Of a stretch of 64,000 nt of DNA, positions 9,591-19,189 are shown one piece after another (within the stretch, counting starts at the first letter, position 1; every line of letters starts with the position of its first letter). The stretch covers positions 1-64,000 of the forward strand of contig JBAOIN010000016.1 in the NCBI GenBank assembly GCA_037045455.1, in the 5' to 3' direction. The translations under genes and the position numbers were made by a program. Origin of the DNA: JADKAV01 sp037045455. GTDB lineage: Bacteria > Actinomycetota > Actinomycetes > S36-B12 > UBA10799. Under the pieces are notes generated by a model that did not search any database, was not told the origin of the DNA, and was given only the letters and a program-made list of their open reading frames with translations.

Positions 9591-10448
9591 GTGACCAAGT
9601 CGTCGGTGGCCCTCTCAGCGGGCGCGGTTGCCCGGCAACTGGGCATCTCGCCAGCCACGTTGCGCACCTGGGCTCACCGTTACGGCATCGAGCCGTCAGC
9701 CCGCAGTGAGGGCGCCCACCGCCGCTACACACCCGCCGACATCGATCGGCTGGTTGCCATGCAGCGTCTGGTGCGCTCCGGAGTGCCGGTGGCGCAGGCG
9801 GCCGCGGAGGTCCGCAACGCCACGATCACCCCGGTCGAGCACCAGGACCGTACGGCAGCGTCCGTCGGGCCCGCACGCGTTCGCGCGATGTGGGAGGCCG
9901 CCTGCGCGTTGGACGGGCAGCGCTGCGCGGCGATGGTCGCCGAGACGGTGCGGGCGCACGGTGCCCTGGTCGCCTGGCAAGACCTGATCCGGCCTGTGCT
10001 GCAGCGGGCGGGCGAGCAGTGGGAGTGCCATCAGATCGGGGTGGAGGTGGAACACCTGCTGTCCGACGCGATCACCGCGGGCCTGGTCACCGATGCCCCA
10101 GTGCGCAGGGACGGGGTGCTCCTGGCCGCCACCGCCGAAGAGCAACACGTCCTGCCGCTGCACGCGTTACGGACCGCCTTGGCCGAATGCGGGATCGGGG
10201 TGGAGTTGCTGACTGCCCGCACCCCGCGCAAGGCGCTGGGCGATGCGGTACGCCGGTTGCACCCAGCGGTGGTCGTGCTATGGGCGCAGTTACCGGAGAA
10301 CGCGGACCTGCAGGGTTTCGTGGAGTTGCCCGGGCTGCGCCCGAAACCCGCGCTGGCGGTGGCCGGCCCGGCCTGGGACACCAGCGCCCCCTGGCCGCAC
10401 CTGCACGACCTCGGACAGGCCGTCAACTTCGTCCGCAGCCACGTCTGA
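9591..10448 (+). CDS. MerR-type regulator with cobalamin-binding-like domain (CarH/LitR-like)
   Basis: 285 residues from the GTG at 9591; no strong ribosome site. Residues 8–75 are a MerR helix-turn-helix (GAVARQLGISPATLRTWAHRY, then EGAHRRYTPADIDRL). Residues 95–170 form a helical bundle containing W-x9-EH (WECHQIGVEVEH), the motif that caps adenosylcobalamin in CarH photoreceptors. Residues 175–285 resemble a B12-binding Rossmann domain; the usual ExHxxG appears as EQHVLP, keeping the His but not the Gly. CarH-type proteins repress carotenoid or light-response genes in the dark. No target genes are visible nearby. It diverges from whiB3. The His and Trp–Glu–His pattern favours B12 binding, but the altered loop leaves doubt. 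Confidence 0.75.
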   Translation: MTKSSVALSAGAVARQLGISPATLRTWAHRYGIEPSARSEGAHRRYTPADIDRLVAMQRLVRSGVPVAQAAAEVRNATITPVEHQDRTAASVGPARVRAMWEAACALDGQRCAAMVAETVRAHGALVAWQDLIRPVLQRAGEQWECHQIGVEVEHLLSDAITAGLVTDAPVRRDGVLLAATAEEQHVLPLHALRTALAECGIGVELLTARTPRKALGDAVRRLHPAVVVLWAQLPENADLQGFVELPGLRPKPALAVAGPAWDTSAPWPHLHDLGQAVNFVRSHV

Positions 10449-10511
10449 GTCGGCGTCGCACCACTCGTCCGTGCCCGGCGACTACGCCATCTCCGCCCGT
10501 ACTGTGGAGCC

Positions 10512-11414
10512 ATGGCCATGCATCCGGGACTGGAACAAGCCCAATGGGCGGTGTTCCACGGACCGATCGCGGAAGCCGTGCCATTGCTCGAGGGCCTGAC
10601 CTCTCTGGACGACCATGCGCAGGTCTACGCGCGGTGGTTGCATGGGGTCGCGCTCGGCGCCTGTGGGCGTTACGGGGAGGCACTGGAACTGGTCGAGCTG
10701 ATCCCGCAGGGCACGCCCGAGTTCTCGATGGCCCGGTCGCTGCGCGGCAGCCTGCTGCGCCAGATCGGGGTGCACGACCTCGCGCTGCTCGCCGACCGGC
10801 AAGCCATGTCAGCTGCCGCCACTCCGGGTGCGGCCATCGAGGCCTTGACCGGGCTTTCGGCTGACGCCGTCGGCCTGCAGGATGCGGCTTCGGCTGCTTC
10901 GACTCTGGCCCAAGCCGGGTCACTTCTGGAACGCGTAAGTGCAGATCCGGTCACGGCCCCCACTTGGTGGCGGCACCGCGTGCGGGTGGAGTGGGTACGT
11001 TGCGAGGTCGCATTGCTGCAAGAGCGGGCAGGCGAAGCTGCTGACCATGCGGCGCTGGCACTGGCTGCCGCCGAAGCTGCCACCGCGCCGCGGCACGTGG
11101 CCAAGAGCCTGCTGTTCACCGGCGTGACGCAGATCGAGTCCGGGGACCCGGCTGCGGCGTTGCCGACGTTGCGTCGTGCCGTGATGCTCAGTTCCTCGAT
11201 GGGGTTCCAGGCCGTGGCCTGGCCCACCCACGCGGTGCTTGCGGCGCTGTTGCAGGCCAGCGACCCGAAGGCTGCCCAGGAACATGCCAAGCAGGCCAGC
11301 ACCATCACCGCGCAACTGCGGCGCGGGTTGAGCGGGCAGCTGGCCGCCCGCTGGGACGAGCGCGCCGACATCCGGGCGCTGCATCAGGCGGCCTCCGCAA
11401 CTGGGCAATCCTGA
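10512..11414 (+). CDS. TPR-like helical repeat protein, function unknown
   Basis: 300 residues from the ATG at 10512. It is almost entirely amphipathic helices rich in Ala, Leu and Gln, with repeated tetratricopeptide-like units (for example YARWLHGVALGACGRYGEALEL and AADHAALALAAAEAA). No signal peptide or enzymatic motif is visible. It lies between the CarH-like regulator and the BldM-type regulator. M. tuberculosis has a conserved hypothetical gene at the comparable place beside whiB3, but I cannot confirm homology. Confidence 0.6.
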   Translation: MAMHPGLEQAQWAVFHGPIAEAVPLLEGLTSLDDHAQVYARWLHGVALGACGRYGEALELVELIPQGTPEFSMARSLRGSLLRQIGVHDLALLADRQAMSAAATPGAAIEALTGLSADAVGLQDAASAASTLAQAGSLLERVSADPVTAPTWWRHRVRVEWVRCEVALLQERAGEAADHAALALAAAEAATAPRHVAKSLLFTGVTQIESGDPAAALPTLRRAVMLSSSMGFQAVAWPTHAVLAALLQASDPKAAQEHAKQASTITAQLRRGLSGQLAARWDERADIRALHQAASATGQS

Positions 11415-11495
11415 CCTACCCTGGCCCCGTTCAAGGCCAACCAGAAGTACGCCGATAGGGGGAATGTCAGCAACAAGCATGTGAGAGGCAGGATC

Positions 11496-12083
11496 GTGAC
11501 CACCGTGCTCATCGTGGATGACGCCCCAGCGGTGCGGGACGGCCTGCGGCGCATTGTCCGCGGCCTGCCGGATGTGGACGCGGTCAGCATGGCAAGCAGT
11601 GGCGAGGAGGCGCTCGCCCGGTACTCCGTGGAGCGCCCCGATCTGGTGCTGCTCGATGTGAGGATGCCCGGGATGAGCGGTCTGGAATGCGCCCGCCGGC
11701 TGCTGCACAGCGACCCCGGCGTACGCATCGTGATGCTCACGGCCAACGACGACCCGCAGACCGTGGCGACCGCAGTCGCCAACGGCGCTGCCGGCTACAT
11801 CAGCAAGGACGCCAACCGGCTCGAGATGGGTCTGGCGATCCACCATGTGGGGGCCGGGGACCGTCCACACCTGACCACCACCATGGAGTACCGGCTGTCC
11901 GAGCGGGAGACCCAGGTGCTGGACGGCATGTCGCGGGGCTTGTCCAACGGCGAGATCGGCCGGGAGCTCTACCTGTCCGAGGACACCATCAAGACCCACG
12001 CCCGGCGGCTGTTCCGCAAGCTCAACGCCGCGGATCGCGCGCAGGCGGTGGCCGTGGGACTGCGGGCCGGTCTCATCACGTGA
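11496..12083 (+). CDS. bldM: Orphan response regulator, BldM-like
   Basis: 195 residues from the GTG at 11496, after GAGGCAGG. The receiver domain has the acidic pair (VDDA) and phospho-acceptor Asp in LVLLDVRMPG, with Lys in YISKDAN. The LuxR-type DNA-binding domain reads LSERETQVLDGMSRGLSNGE then LYLSEDTIKTHARRLFRKL, very close to Streptomyces BldM, which controls aerial development genes together with WhiI. No histidine kinase gene is adjacent, consistent with an orphan regulator. Location just before guaB matches Streptomyces as I remember it. The role in a non-sporulating relative is unknown. Confidence 0.85.
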   Translation: MTTVLIVDDAPAVRDGLRRIVRGLPDVDAVSMASSGEEALARYSVERPDLVLLDVRMPGMSGLECARRLLHSDPGVRIVMLTANDDPQTVATAVANGAAGYISKDANRLEMGLAIHHVGAGDRPHLTTTMEYRLSERETQVLDGMSRGLSNGEIGRELYLSEDTIKTHARRLFRKLNAADRAQAVAVGLRAGLIT

Positions 12084-12141
12084 AGCGCGGAATCGAAAGT
12101 GCATTGCGGCCAGGGTCTTTGCAGTGACGTAACGTTGTTGC

Positions 12142-13635
12142 ATGGAGTCCGCCACCACTGACCCATTCGCACCGTTCGGCCTGACTTTCGACGACGTCCT
12201 GCTCGTGCCAGCCGCCTCCGACGTGGTTCCCAGCGAGGTTGACACGTCGACTCCCGTCACCCGCAATCTGCGCCTGCGCGTGCCGCTTCTGAGCAGTGCC
12301 ATGGACACCGTCACCGAGGCCCGGATGGCTGTGGCCATGGCCCGGATCGGCGGCGTCGGGGTGCTGCACCGCAACACCTCCATCGAGGACCAGGCGCTGC
12401 AGGTCGACATGGTCAAGCGCTCCGAGGCAGGCATGGTCAGCAATCCCGTCACCTGCGGGCCGGACGACACGCTGGCCGAAGTCGACGCGATGTGCCGTCG
12501 GTATCGCATCTCAGGGCTGCCGGTGGTGGACGCTGCGGGCCGGCTGCTGGGCATTGTGACGAACCGCGACATGCGCTTCGAGGAGGACCGCTCCGTTCCC
12601 GTGCACCGGATCATGACGCCGGCGCCGCTGGTGACCGGACACCTCGGGATCGCACCGGAAGATGCGCTGGCCCTGCTTCGCCAGCACAAGATCGAGAAAC
12701 TGCCGCTGGTCGACGACGACAACCGGGTGCGTGGCCTGATCACCGTCAAGGACTTCCTCAAGAGCGAGGCGTACCCGGAGGCCACCAAGGACTCCGCCGG
12801 CCGGCTGGTCGTGGGCGCTGCTGTCGGAGTCGGGGATGACTCGTACAAGCGGGCCATGACGCTGGTCGATGCGGGCGTGGACTTCGTGGTTGTGGACACC
12901 GCGCACGGACACAGCCGGGCTGTGGTCGAGATGGTGGCCCGGCTGAAGCGCGAGACCGAGATCGACGTGGTCGGCGGCAACATCGCGACTGCAGAAGCCG
13001 CGGCCGCGCTTGCCGACGCGGGCGCGGATGCGGTCAAGGTCGGGGTCGGGCCCGGTTCGATCTGCACCACTCGCGTGGTCGCCGGAGTGGGCGTTCCGCA
13101 GATCACGGCCATCCACGAGGTGTCGAAGGTGGCGCGTGCTCGCGGTGTGCCGGTCATCGCCGACGGTGGGCTGCAGTACAGCGGGGACATCGCCAAGGCG
13201 CTGGTCGCGGGCGCGGACAGCGTGATGCTGGGCTCGTTGCTGGCCGGCTGCGAGGAGTCGCCCGGCGATGTCGTCTTCGTCAACGGCAAGCAGTTCAAGC
13301 AGTACCGCGGCATGGGTTCGCTGGGGGCTATGCAAAGCCGGGGCGAGGCGAAGTCCTACTCCAAGGACCGCTACTTCCAGGACGACGTGCTCAGCGACGA
13401 CAAACTGGTCCCCGAGGGGATCGAGGGACAAGTTCCTTACCAGGGCAAGGTGGCGCTGGTCGCCCACCAGTTGATCGGTGGCTTGCGTGCAGCCATGGGC
13501 TACAGCGGGGCGGCGACGGTGGAGCAGTTGCACGCCAACGGCCGTTTCGTACGGATCACGGCTGCGGGCCTGAAGGAAAGCCACCCGCACGACATCCAGA
13601 TGACGGTCGAGGCGCCGAACTACCACCGCCGCTGA
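12142..13635 (+). CDS. guaB: IMP dehydrogenase GuaB
   Basis: 497 residues, intact, ATG at 12142. It oxidises IMP to XMP with NAD+, the committing step of GMP synthesis. The N-terminal barrel strand is TFDDVLLVPAASDVVPSEVD. Two CBS domains occupy about residues 95–215 (ISGLPVVDAAGRLLGIVTNRD; IEKLPLVDDDNRVRGLITVKD). The catalytic loop GVGPGSICTTRVVAGVG holds the nucleophilic Cys, and the flap has YRGMGSLGAM. It is followed by a long hairpin and by the paralogue guaB3. Confidence 0.97.
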   Translation: MESATTDPFAPFGLTFDDVLLVPAASDVVPSEVDTSTPVTRNLRLRVPLLSSAMDTVTEARMAVAMARIGGVGVLHRNTSIEDQALQVDMVKRSEAGMVSNPVTCGPDDTLAEVDAMCRRYRISGLPVVDAAGRLLGIVTNRDMRFEEDRSVPVHRIMTPAPLVTGHLGIAPEDALALLRQHKIEKLPLVDDDNRVRGLITVKDFLKSEAYPEATKDSAGRLVVGAAVGVGDDSYKRAMTLVDAGVDFVVVDTAHGHSRAVVEMVARLKRETEIDVVGGNIATAEAAAALADAGADAVKVGVGPGSICTTRVVAGVGVPQITAIHEVSKVARARGVPVIADGGLQYSGDIAKALVAGADSVMLGSLLAGCEESPGDVVFVNGKQFKQYRGMGSLGAMQSRGEAKSYSKDRYFQDDVLSDDKLVPEGIEGQVPYQGKVALVAHQLIGGLRAAMGYSGAATVEQLHANGRFVRITAAGLKESHPHDIQMTVEAPNYHRR

Positions 13636-13651
13636 GCCGCATCGCCCTTCT

Positions 13652-13708
13652 GGCCCGTTCGTTCACTTTGCCTGCGAAGCGTCCGAGCCAGAAGTGAACA
13701 AACGGGCC
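13652..13708. terminator. Long hairpin between guaB and guaB3
   Basis: GGCCCGTTCGTTCACTT (13652–13668) pairs with AAGTGAACAAACGGGCC (13692–13708) with one G·T-type mismatch; CTGGC/GCCAG-like pairs lie nearby. No T run follows, so it may be a terminator, an RNA-stability structure or a dispersed palindrome. Confidence 0.6.
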
Positions 13709-13757
13709 CAAACGCATTGGCCGCACCCGGATCGGCACTGCCGTACGCTTGTGCCCC

Positions 13758-14868
13758 GTGAGTGACATCGTGATCGGACTGTCCAAGTCGGCGCGCGCCG
13801 GGTTCTCCTTCGACGACGTGGCGGTTGCCCCGCACCGGCGCACCCGCGACCCGGAGTCGGTCGATCTCACCTGGCAGATCGACGCGTACTCCTTCGACCT
13901 TCCGCTGGTGGCCGCACCGATGGACTCGATCATGTCCCCCGAATCCGCGATCACGATGGGCGCGGCGGGCGGCCTGGGTGTGCTCAATCTCGAAGGCCTC
14001 TGGACCCGCTACGAGGACCCGTCCGACGCGTTCGCCCAGATCCGGGCGGCCGGCCGCGAAGAGGCAGTTCCGCTGTTGCAGCGGCTGTACGCCGAGCCGA
14101 TCAAGCCCGAACTGATCGGGCAGCGGGTGGCGCAGATGCGCGAGGCCAACATCACGGTGGCCGGTTCGTTGTCCCCGCAGAAGACCCACGACCTGTTTCG
14201 GTACGTCATCGAGGCTGGCGTCGACGTCTTCGTGATCCGCGGCACCACGGTGAGCGCCGAGCATGTGAGTGCGGGCAACGAGCCGCTGAATCTCAAGCAG
14301 TTCATCTACGAACTCGACGTGCCGGTGCTGGTGGGCGGCGTCGCCACGTACCAGTCCGCTCTGCATCTCATGCGGGCCGGGGCCGCGGGCGTCCTGGTCG
14401 GTTTCGGTGGCGGCGCCAGCCACACCACGGCTGACGTGCTCGGCGTGCGGGTTCCGATGGCCAGCGCGATCGCCGACGTGGCCGCCGCCCGGCGCGACTA
14501 CCTTGACGAGTCGGGCGGGCGATACGTGCACGTCGTCGCCGACGGGGCGATGGGGCGAAGCGGAGACATCGTGAAGGCCATTGCATGTGGCGCTGATGCC
14601 GCGATGGTCGGATCGCCACTGGCCCGGGCGCAAGAAGCGCCGGGCGCTGGGCAAGCACTGGGGCATGGAAGCGACTCACAAGGAACTGCCCCGCGGTGAG
14701 GTGGTCGAGTTCCCGACCGTCGGGACGTGGCAGGAGGTCGTGCACGGCCCCTCGCACGTCAGTGACGGCACCATGAACCTGGCCGGGGCGCTGCGCCGAT
14801 CGATCGCGCTGTGTGGTTACACCGACAGCAAGAGTTTCCAGCGCGTGGAGATGGTGCGCTCGCACTGA
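13758..14868 (+). CDS. guaB3: GuaB3-family IMP dehydrogenase paralogue, one frame break
   Basis: About 369 residues from the GTG at 13758. It has the (beta/alpha)8 barrel of IMPDH (GFSFDDVAVAPHRRTRDPESVD; PLVAAPMDSIMSPESA) but no CBS domains, as usual for GuaB3. The loop that carries the catalytic Cys in GuaB reads GFGGGASHTTADVLGV, with His where GuaB has Cys. NAD- or XMP-forming activity is therefore doubtful, though actinobacterial GuaB3 proteins commonly lack this Cys. An extra base near 14650 (GCTGGGCAAGCAC) moves the last 70 residues (KHWGMEATHKELPRG) to another frame; removal gives one protein. Confidence 0.85.
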
Positions 14869-14929
14869 GGTTTTGTCGCGAAGTCGACGCGACACGCCGA
14901 GGTTAGACGACGACAACGCAACAAAACGC
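14869..14929. repeat. Dispersed palindromic repeat, intact copy
   Basis: GTTTTGTCGCG at 14870–14880 is answered by CGCAACAAAAC at 14917–14927. The reverse complement of the whole unit matches the sequence around the IS3 element: GTTTTGTTGCGTTGT… then CTCGGCGTGTCGCG. It lies between convergent guaB3 and the L,D-transpeptidase gene, starting one base after the guaB3 stop. Confidence 0.75.
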
Positions 14930-14934
14930 GCCCG

Positions 14935-15730
14935 TCAGACCTTGCCGTACCCACCCAACGATGCCGAATGTCCGCGCCAGTAGTCGCCATAAACGAACAC
15001 TCGGTCACGCACCTTCAACTTGTTCCACAGCCAGTCTTGATCCGCGGGCCAGGTACGCACGCAGGCGTGCGACTGCGGGTAGGTGCGGACGGGCTTGCGC
15101 ACTCCGTGAAACGCGATGCCGCGGTCGAAATAGATCGGCCGGTACAACCCAGGGCGGCCGTCGGGTTCCGGATACAACGTGCTGCGCTGCCAGGCGTTGA
15201 CCTTGTAGTACACGCGCTTGAAGCCGGGCCGGGTGCGGTGGACGCCGTTGTCCTTGCCCGTGCTCACGGACAGCACCCGCAGGATCGTGCCGGTTCCGTC
15301 CGTGATGTAGGCCGCTTGGCAGGTCAGGCTGACCAGCGCCTTGACCGAGCGCAGTTTGCGCGGAAGCTGGGGCAGTTCCGTGGTCGTCGAGATCTGCTGC
15401 ATCAACTCGGGCGTGGGCAACTTGCGAGTGGCCTTCTGCCCCGTGAGATCCCGGAATACGCACATGCCCCGCTTCGTCCCCGGGCTCACGATGCCATCCA
15501 CCACTCCGGTCGGGATGCCTAATGCCGAGAGCTGCGTCTCCATCGCCAGCTCCGGTGCAATCGTCGGGGTCGGCGTGACGGGGATGCTCTCGACCGGCGA
15601 TGGGCTCTCACTGGGCGAGACGCTCGGATCCACAACTGCGTCGTCGGCTGCGGCCCCCGTACTCAGGCCCGCGACGTGCGACCGGTGCGACCAAGGCGGC
15701 AGCGATCAGCCACGTGGCACCGGGGAGCAT
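14935..15730 (-). CDS. Secreted L,D-transpeptidase (YkuD family), one frame break
   Basis: About 264 residues. The ATG at 15730 opens a signal peptide (MLPGATWLIAAALVAPV). A Ser/Pro-rich linker (SVSPSESPSPVESIPVTPTP) follows, then a possible peptidoglycan-binding region and a C-terminal YkuD domain with the catalytic pattern HGVRKPVRTYPQSHACVR. The family motif is usually SHGC; here Gly is Ala, but the His and nucleophilic Cys are kept. These enzymes make 3-3 crosslinks in peptidoglycan or attach proteins to it. A frame break lies between the signal peptide and the linker (about 15655–15690). Confidence 0.8.
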
Positions 15731-15847
15731 GCCTTTCAGGGTAAGTGATGCGGGCTTCAATCACACGGTCGTCGTCCGGTAGTCGGTCGCCGGCAGTGGG
15801 CAGTCTGCCGACTGCGATGGCCGCGGCGCTGGCGATACCGTGGCAGG

Positions 15848-17498
15848 GTGGAGCCCAACACCAGCCTCAATGCGGGCACTCGGGGCGATGCGGTCGCTCG
15901 TTTGCGTCGCTCCGCCGAGCAGCCCTTGGACGTTCTCATCGTCGGTGGCGGGGTGGTGGGCTGTGGGGCACTGCTCGATGCCGCGGTCCGGGGCTTGGAC
16001 GCGGTGCTGGTGGAGCAGTCCGACATCGCCAGCGGTACGTCAAGTCGCTCATCGCGGTTGGCTCACGGCGGTCTGCGGTACCTCGAACAGTTCGAGTTCG
16101 GCCTGGTGCACGAGGCGCTGACCGAGCGCGGTCTGCTGCTCGATCGCCTGGCTCCGCACCTGGTCCATCCGGTGCCATTCCTGTTCCCGGTGACCCGGCA
16201 GTGGGAGCGGCCGTATACCGGTGCCGGGATCGCGTTGTACGACACCCTGAGCCGGCTGGGCGCCTACGGCGGAACGATGCCGCGGCCGCGGGCTTTGAGC
16301 AAAGGGTGCAGTGCTGGGCATGGCCCCTGGCATGAAGTCCGATGCCTTCCACAGCGCGGTGCGGTTCCACGACGCCCAGATCGACGACGCCCGGCACACC
16401 GTTGCGGTCGCCCGGACCGCGGCCGGATACGGCGCGGGGGTCGTGCCGAACGCCCCGGTGGTCGGACTGCTGCGCGACGGGGAGCGGGTGATCGGCGCGC
16501 AGGTCCGCGTGGACGGCGTCACGATCGACGCGCACGCCAAGGTCGTGCTGGGCGCGGTCGGACCCTGGACCGACGCGTTGCTCACGATGGCCGATCCAGC
16601 GCACGAACCGGTGCTGCGGCCCAGCAAGGGCACCCACCTGGTGGTGGACCGCTCGGCGTTCGTCTCCACCTGTGCACTGATCGCCCGCACGCCGACCAGC
16701 GTGCTGTTCGCCCTGCCGTGGGGCCGGCGCTGGCTGATCGGCACCACCGACACCGAGTTCGTCGAGGACCCGGGCGAGGTCCGGCCTGACACCGACGACG
16801 TGGACTACCTGATCGGGCAGGCCAACCGCTGGTTCGACCGTCCGCTGTCCCGTCCGGACGTGCTGGGTGTCTACGCCGGGGTGCGGCCGCTGGTCACCGA
16901 GCAGGGGACGACCGCCACCGCCAGCCTGTCCCGCGAGCACGTCGTGTTCAACCCCGTGCCCGGGCTGCTCGCGATCGCCGGCGGCAAGTACACGACCTAC
17001 CGGGTGATGGCCAAGGATGCGGTCGACGCGGTACTCGAAGAAGGGCAGTTCCCGGCCGTTGCCTGCACCACGGACACCATCCCGCTGGTGGGTGCCGAGG
17101 GCTTCGAACAACTGTGGGCGCAGCGCGAGGCATTGGCCGCGGGCGCCGGGCTGCCGGTGGACATCATGGAGGGCTTGCTCCGCCGCCACGGTGGTCACAG
17201 CGAGTCCGTGCTGGAACTCATCGGATCCGACCCGGTCCTGGCTGGTCGGGTGGATCCCGGTTCCGGCTACCTGCTGGCCGAGGCCATCACCGCAGTCGAG
17301 CGGGAGGCGGCCACGACTCTGGCCGACATCCTGGTGCGCCGCACTCGTGTGGCTCTCGAGTGCGGCGACGGGGGCCGGGCGGCGGCTCGCCGGGTCGGGG
17401 AGGTGCTGATTTCGCATTGCGGCTGGGACCCAGCCGTGGTCGAGGAGCAGACCGCCGCGCTGGCTACCGCGCCCACGACCCTGGCCGCGTTGGGTTGA
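15848..17498 (+). CDS. glpD: Glycerol-3-phosphate dehydrogenase GlpD, one frame break
   Basis: FAD enzyme that feeds glycerol 3-phosphate into the respiratory chain at the membrane. The GTG at 15848 gives about 550 residues. The FAD-binding motif is VLIVGGGVVGCGALLDAAVRG; SGTSSRSSRLAHGGLRYLEQ is a hallmark of GlpD. GGKYTTYRVMAKDAVD and the C-terminal GlpD domain (CGDGGRAAARRV) are in the second frame. The break near 16310 is one extra T (AAAGGGtGCAGTGCTG). Neighbours suggest no dedicated glycerol operon. Confidence 0.9.
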
Positions 17499-17616
17499 TT
17501 CGGCCTTATCCACCGATGCGCCGTGTGCCAGAACCCCGATGACGCCACGCAGCGAACCTGCGCCTGATCAGGTGATTCCCTGGGCCGCGATCTTGGGAAC
17601 GGTTTATGGTGACGCC

Positions 17617-19189
17617 ATGACCGTCACCGCGCATCCGGCACCCTCACAGGTGGCCGGGATCGACGTTGCAGCCCTGGTCGCACAGGTCGTCGCCGGGCCG
17701 AACGCCGAGACGCTGACCTCGACCTCGCCGTTCACGCTGGAACCCCTTGCCGACGTTCCGATCAGCACCGACGAGGACGTGGCACTAGCCTTCGAAACCG
17801 CCCGCCGCGCGCAGCAGCGCTGGGCACAGTGGACGCCCAAAGAGCGGGCGCGGGTGATCCTGCGCTTCCACGACATCATGCTCGAACACCGCACGACCAC
17901 CCTCGACCTTGTGCAGTTGGAGAACGGCAAGGCCCGCATCCACGCGTCCGAGGAGTTCATGGACGTGCTGCTCACCGCGCGCCACTACGCACAGGTTGCA
18001 CCGGGCTTGCTCAAGTCACTGCGGCACCGCGGGGTTCTGCCCGGGCTGACCAAAGTGCAGGAGATCCGGCATCCGAAGGGTGTCGTGGGGATCGTGGCGC
18101 CGTGGAACTACCCGCTGACCCTGGCCGTCTCCGATGCGATCCCGGCGCTGCTGGCCGGCAACGCCGTCGTGCTCAAGCCCGACTCGCAGACCCCATTGAC
18201 CGCGCTGTGGGCGGTGCGCTTGCTGCGCGAGGCAGGGCTGCCGGAGGGTCTGCTGCAGGTCGTCTTCGGGCCTGGGGCGCGAATCGGCCCGCGCATGGTC
18301 GAGCAGTCCGACTACCTGATGTTCACCGGTTCCACCGCAGTTGGCCGGGAGCTGGCCGAGCAATGTGGGCGGGCGCTCATCGACTGCTCGATGGAACTCG
18401 GCGGCAAGAACGCCATGCTGGTGCTGGCCGATGCGGACATCGACCGCGCCAGTGAGATCGCCGTGCGGGCCTGCTTCAGCAACTCGGGGCAGTTGTGCAT
18501 CTCGATGGAGCGCATGTACATCAACGAGAAGGTGTACGACGCGTTCTTGGAGGCGTTCCTCAACCGGATCCGCAACATGCGCATGCACGCCGACGTGGCG
18601 TGGGGTTCGGACATGGGCTCGCTGATCAGCCAGAAGCAGTTCGACACCGTCACCGATCACGTCGAGGACGCGCTGGCCAAGGGTGCCACCGCACTGGTCG
18701 GCGGCAAACCGCGACCGGACATCGGTCCGCTGTTCTTCGAGCCCACTGTGCTGGAGGGCGTCACCAAGGACATGCGCGCCTGCATCACCGAGACGTTCGG
18801 CCCAGTCGTCAGCGTCTACAAGGTGCAGCAACGACGAGGAGGCGATCGAGCGGGCCAACGACACCGAATACGGTCTCAATGCCTCGATCCTCACCAAGGA
18901 CACCGCCCATGGCCGCAAGGTCGGAGCCCGTTTGCGCGCGGGCACGGTCAACGTCAACGAGGGCTACGCTTCGGCCTGGGGGACCACCGCAGCGCCGATG
19001 GGCGGTATGGGAGCGTCGGGGCTGGGTCGCCGGCACGGCAGCCAGGGGTTGTTGAAGTACACCGAGTCGCAGACGGTGGCCGTGCAGCGGCTGCTCGTGA
19101 TCGGTCCGCAGTTGGGTATGAGTGACGAGAAGTGGAGCGACTTCATGATCTCGTCGCTGGCACTTATGAAGAAGATGGGGATGTCCTGA
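17617..19189 (+). CDS. gabD2: Succinate-semialdehyde dehydrogenase (NADP+), GabD2-type, one frame break
   Basis: About 523 residues from the ATG at 17617. Aldehyde dehydrogenase fold: cofactor site GIVAPWNYPLTL and FTGSTAVGRELAEQ, general-base Glu in MELGGKN, and nucleophilic Cys in SNSGQLCISMERMY. ETFGPVVSVYKV and GTVNVNEGYASAWG are conserved. The sequence is close to M. tuberculosis GabD2 as I remember it, so oxidation of succinic semialdehyde to succinate is the best guess. An extra C near 18827 (GTGcAGCAACGAC) breaks the frame. The stop overlaps the start of the next gene (TGATG), so the two are coupled. Confidence 0.85.
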
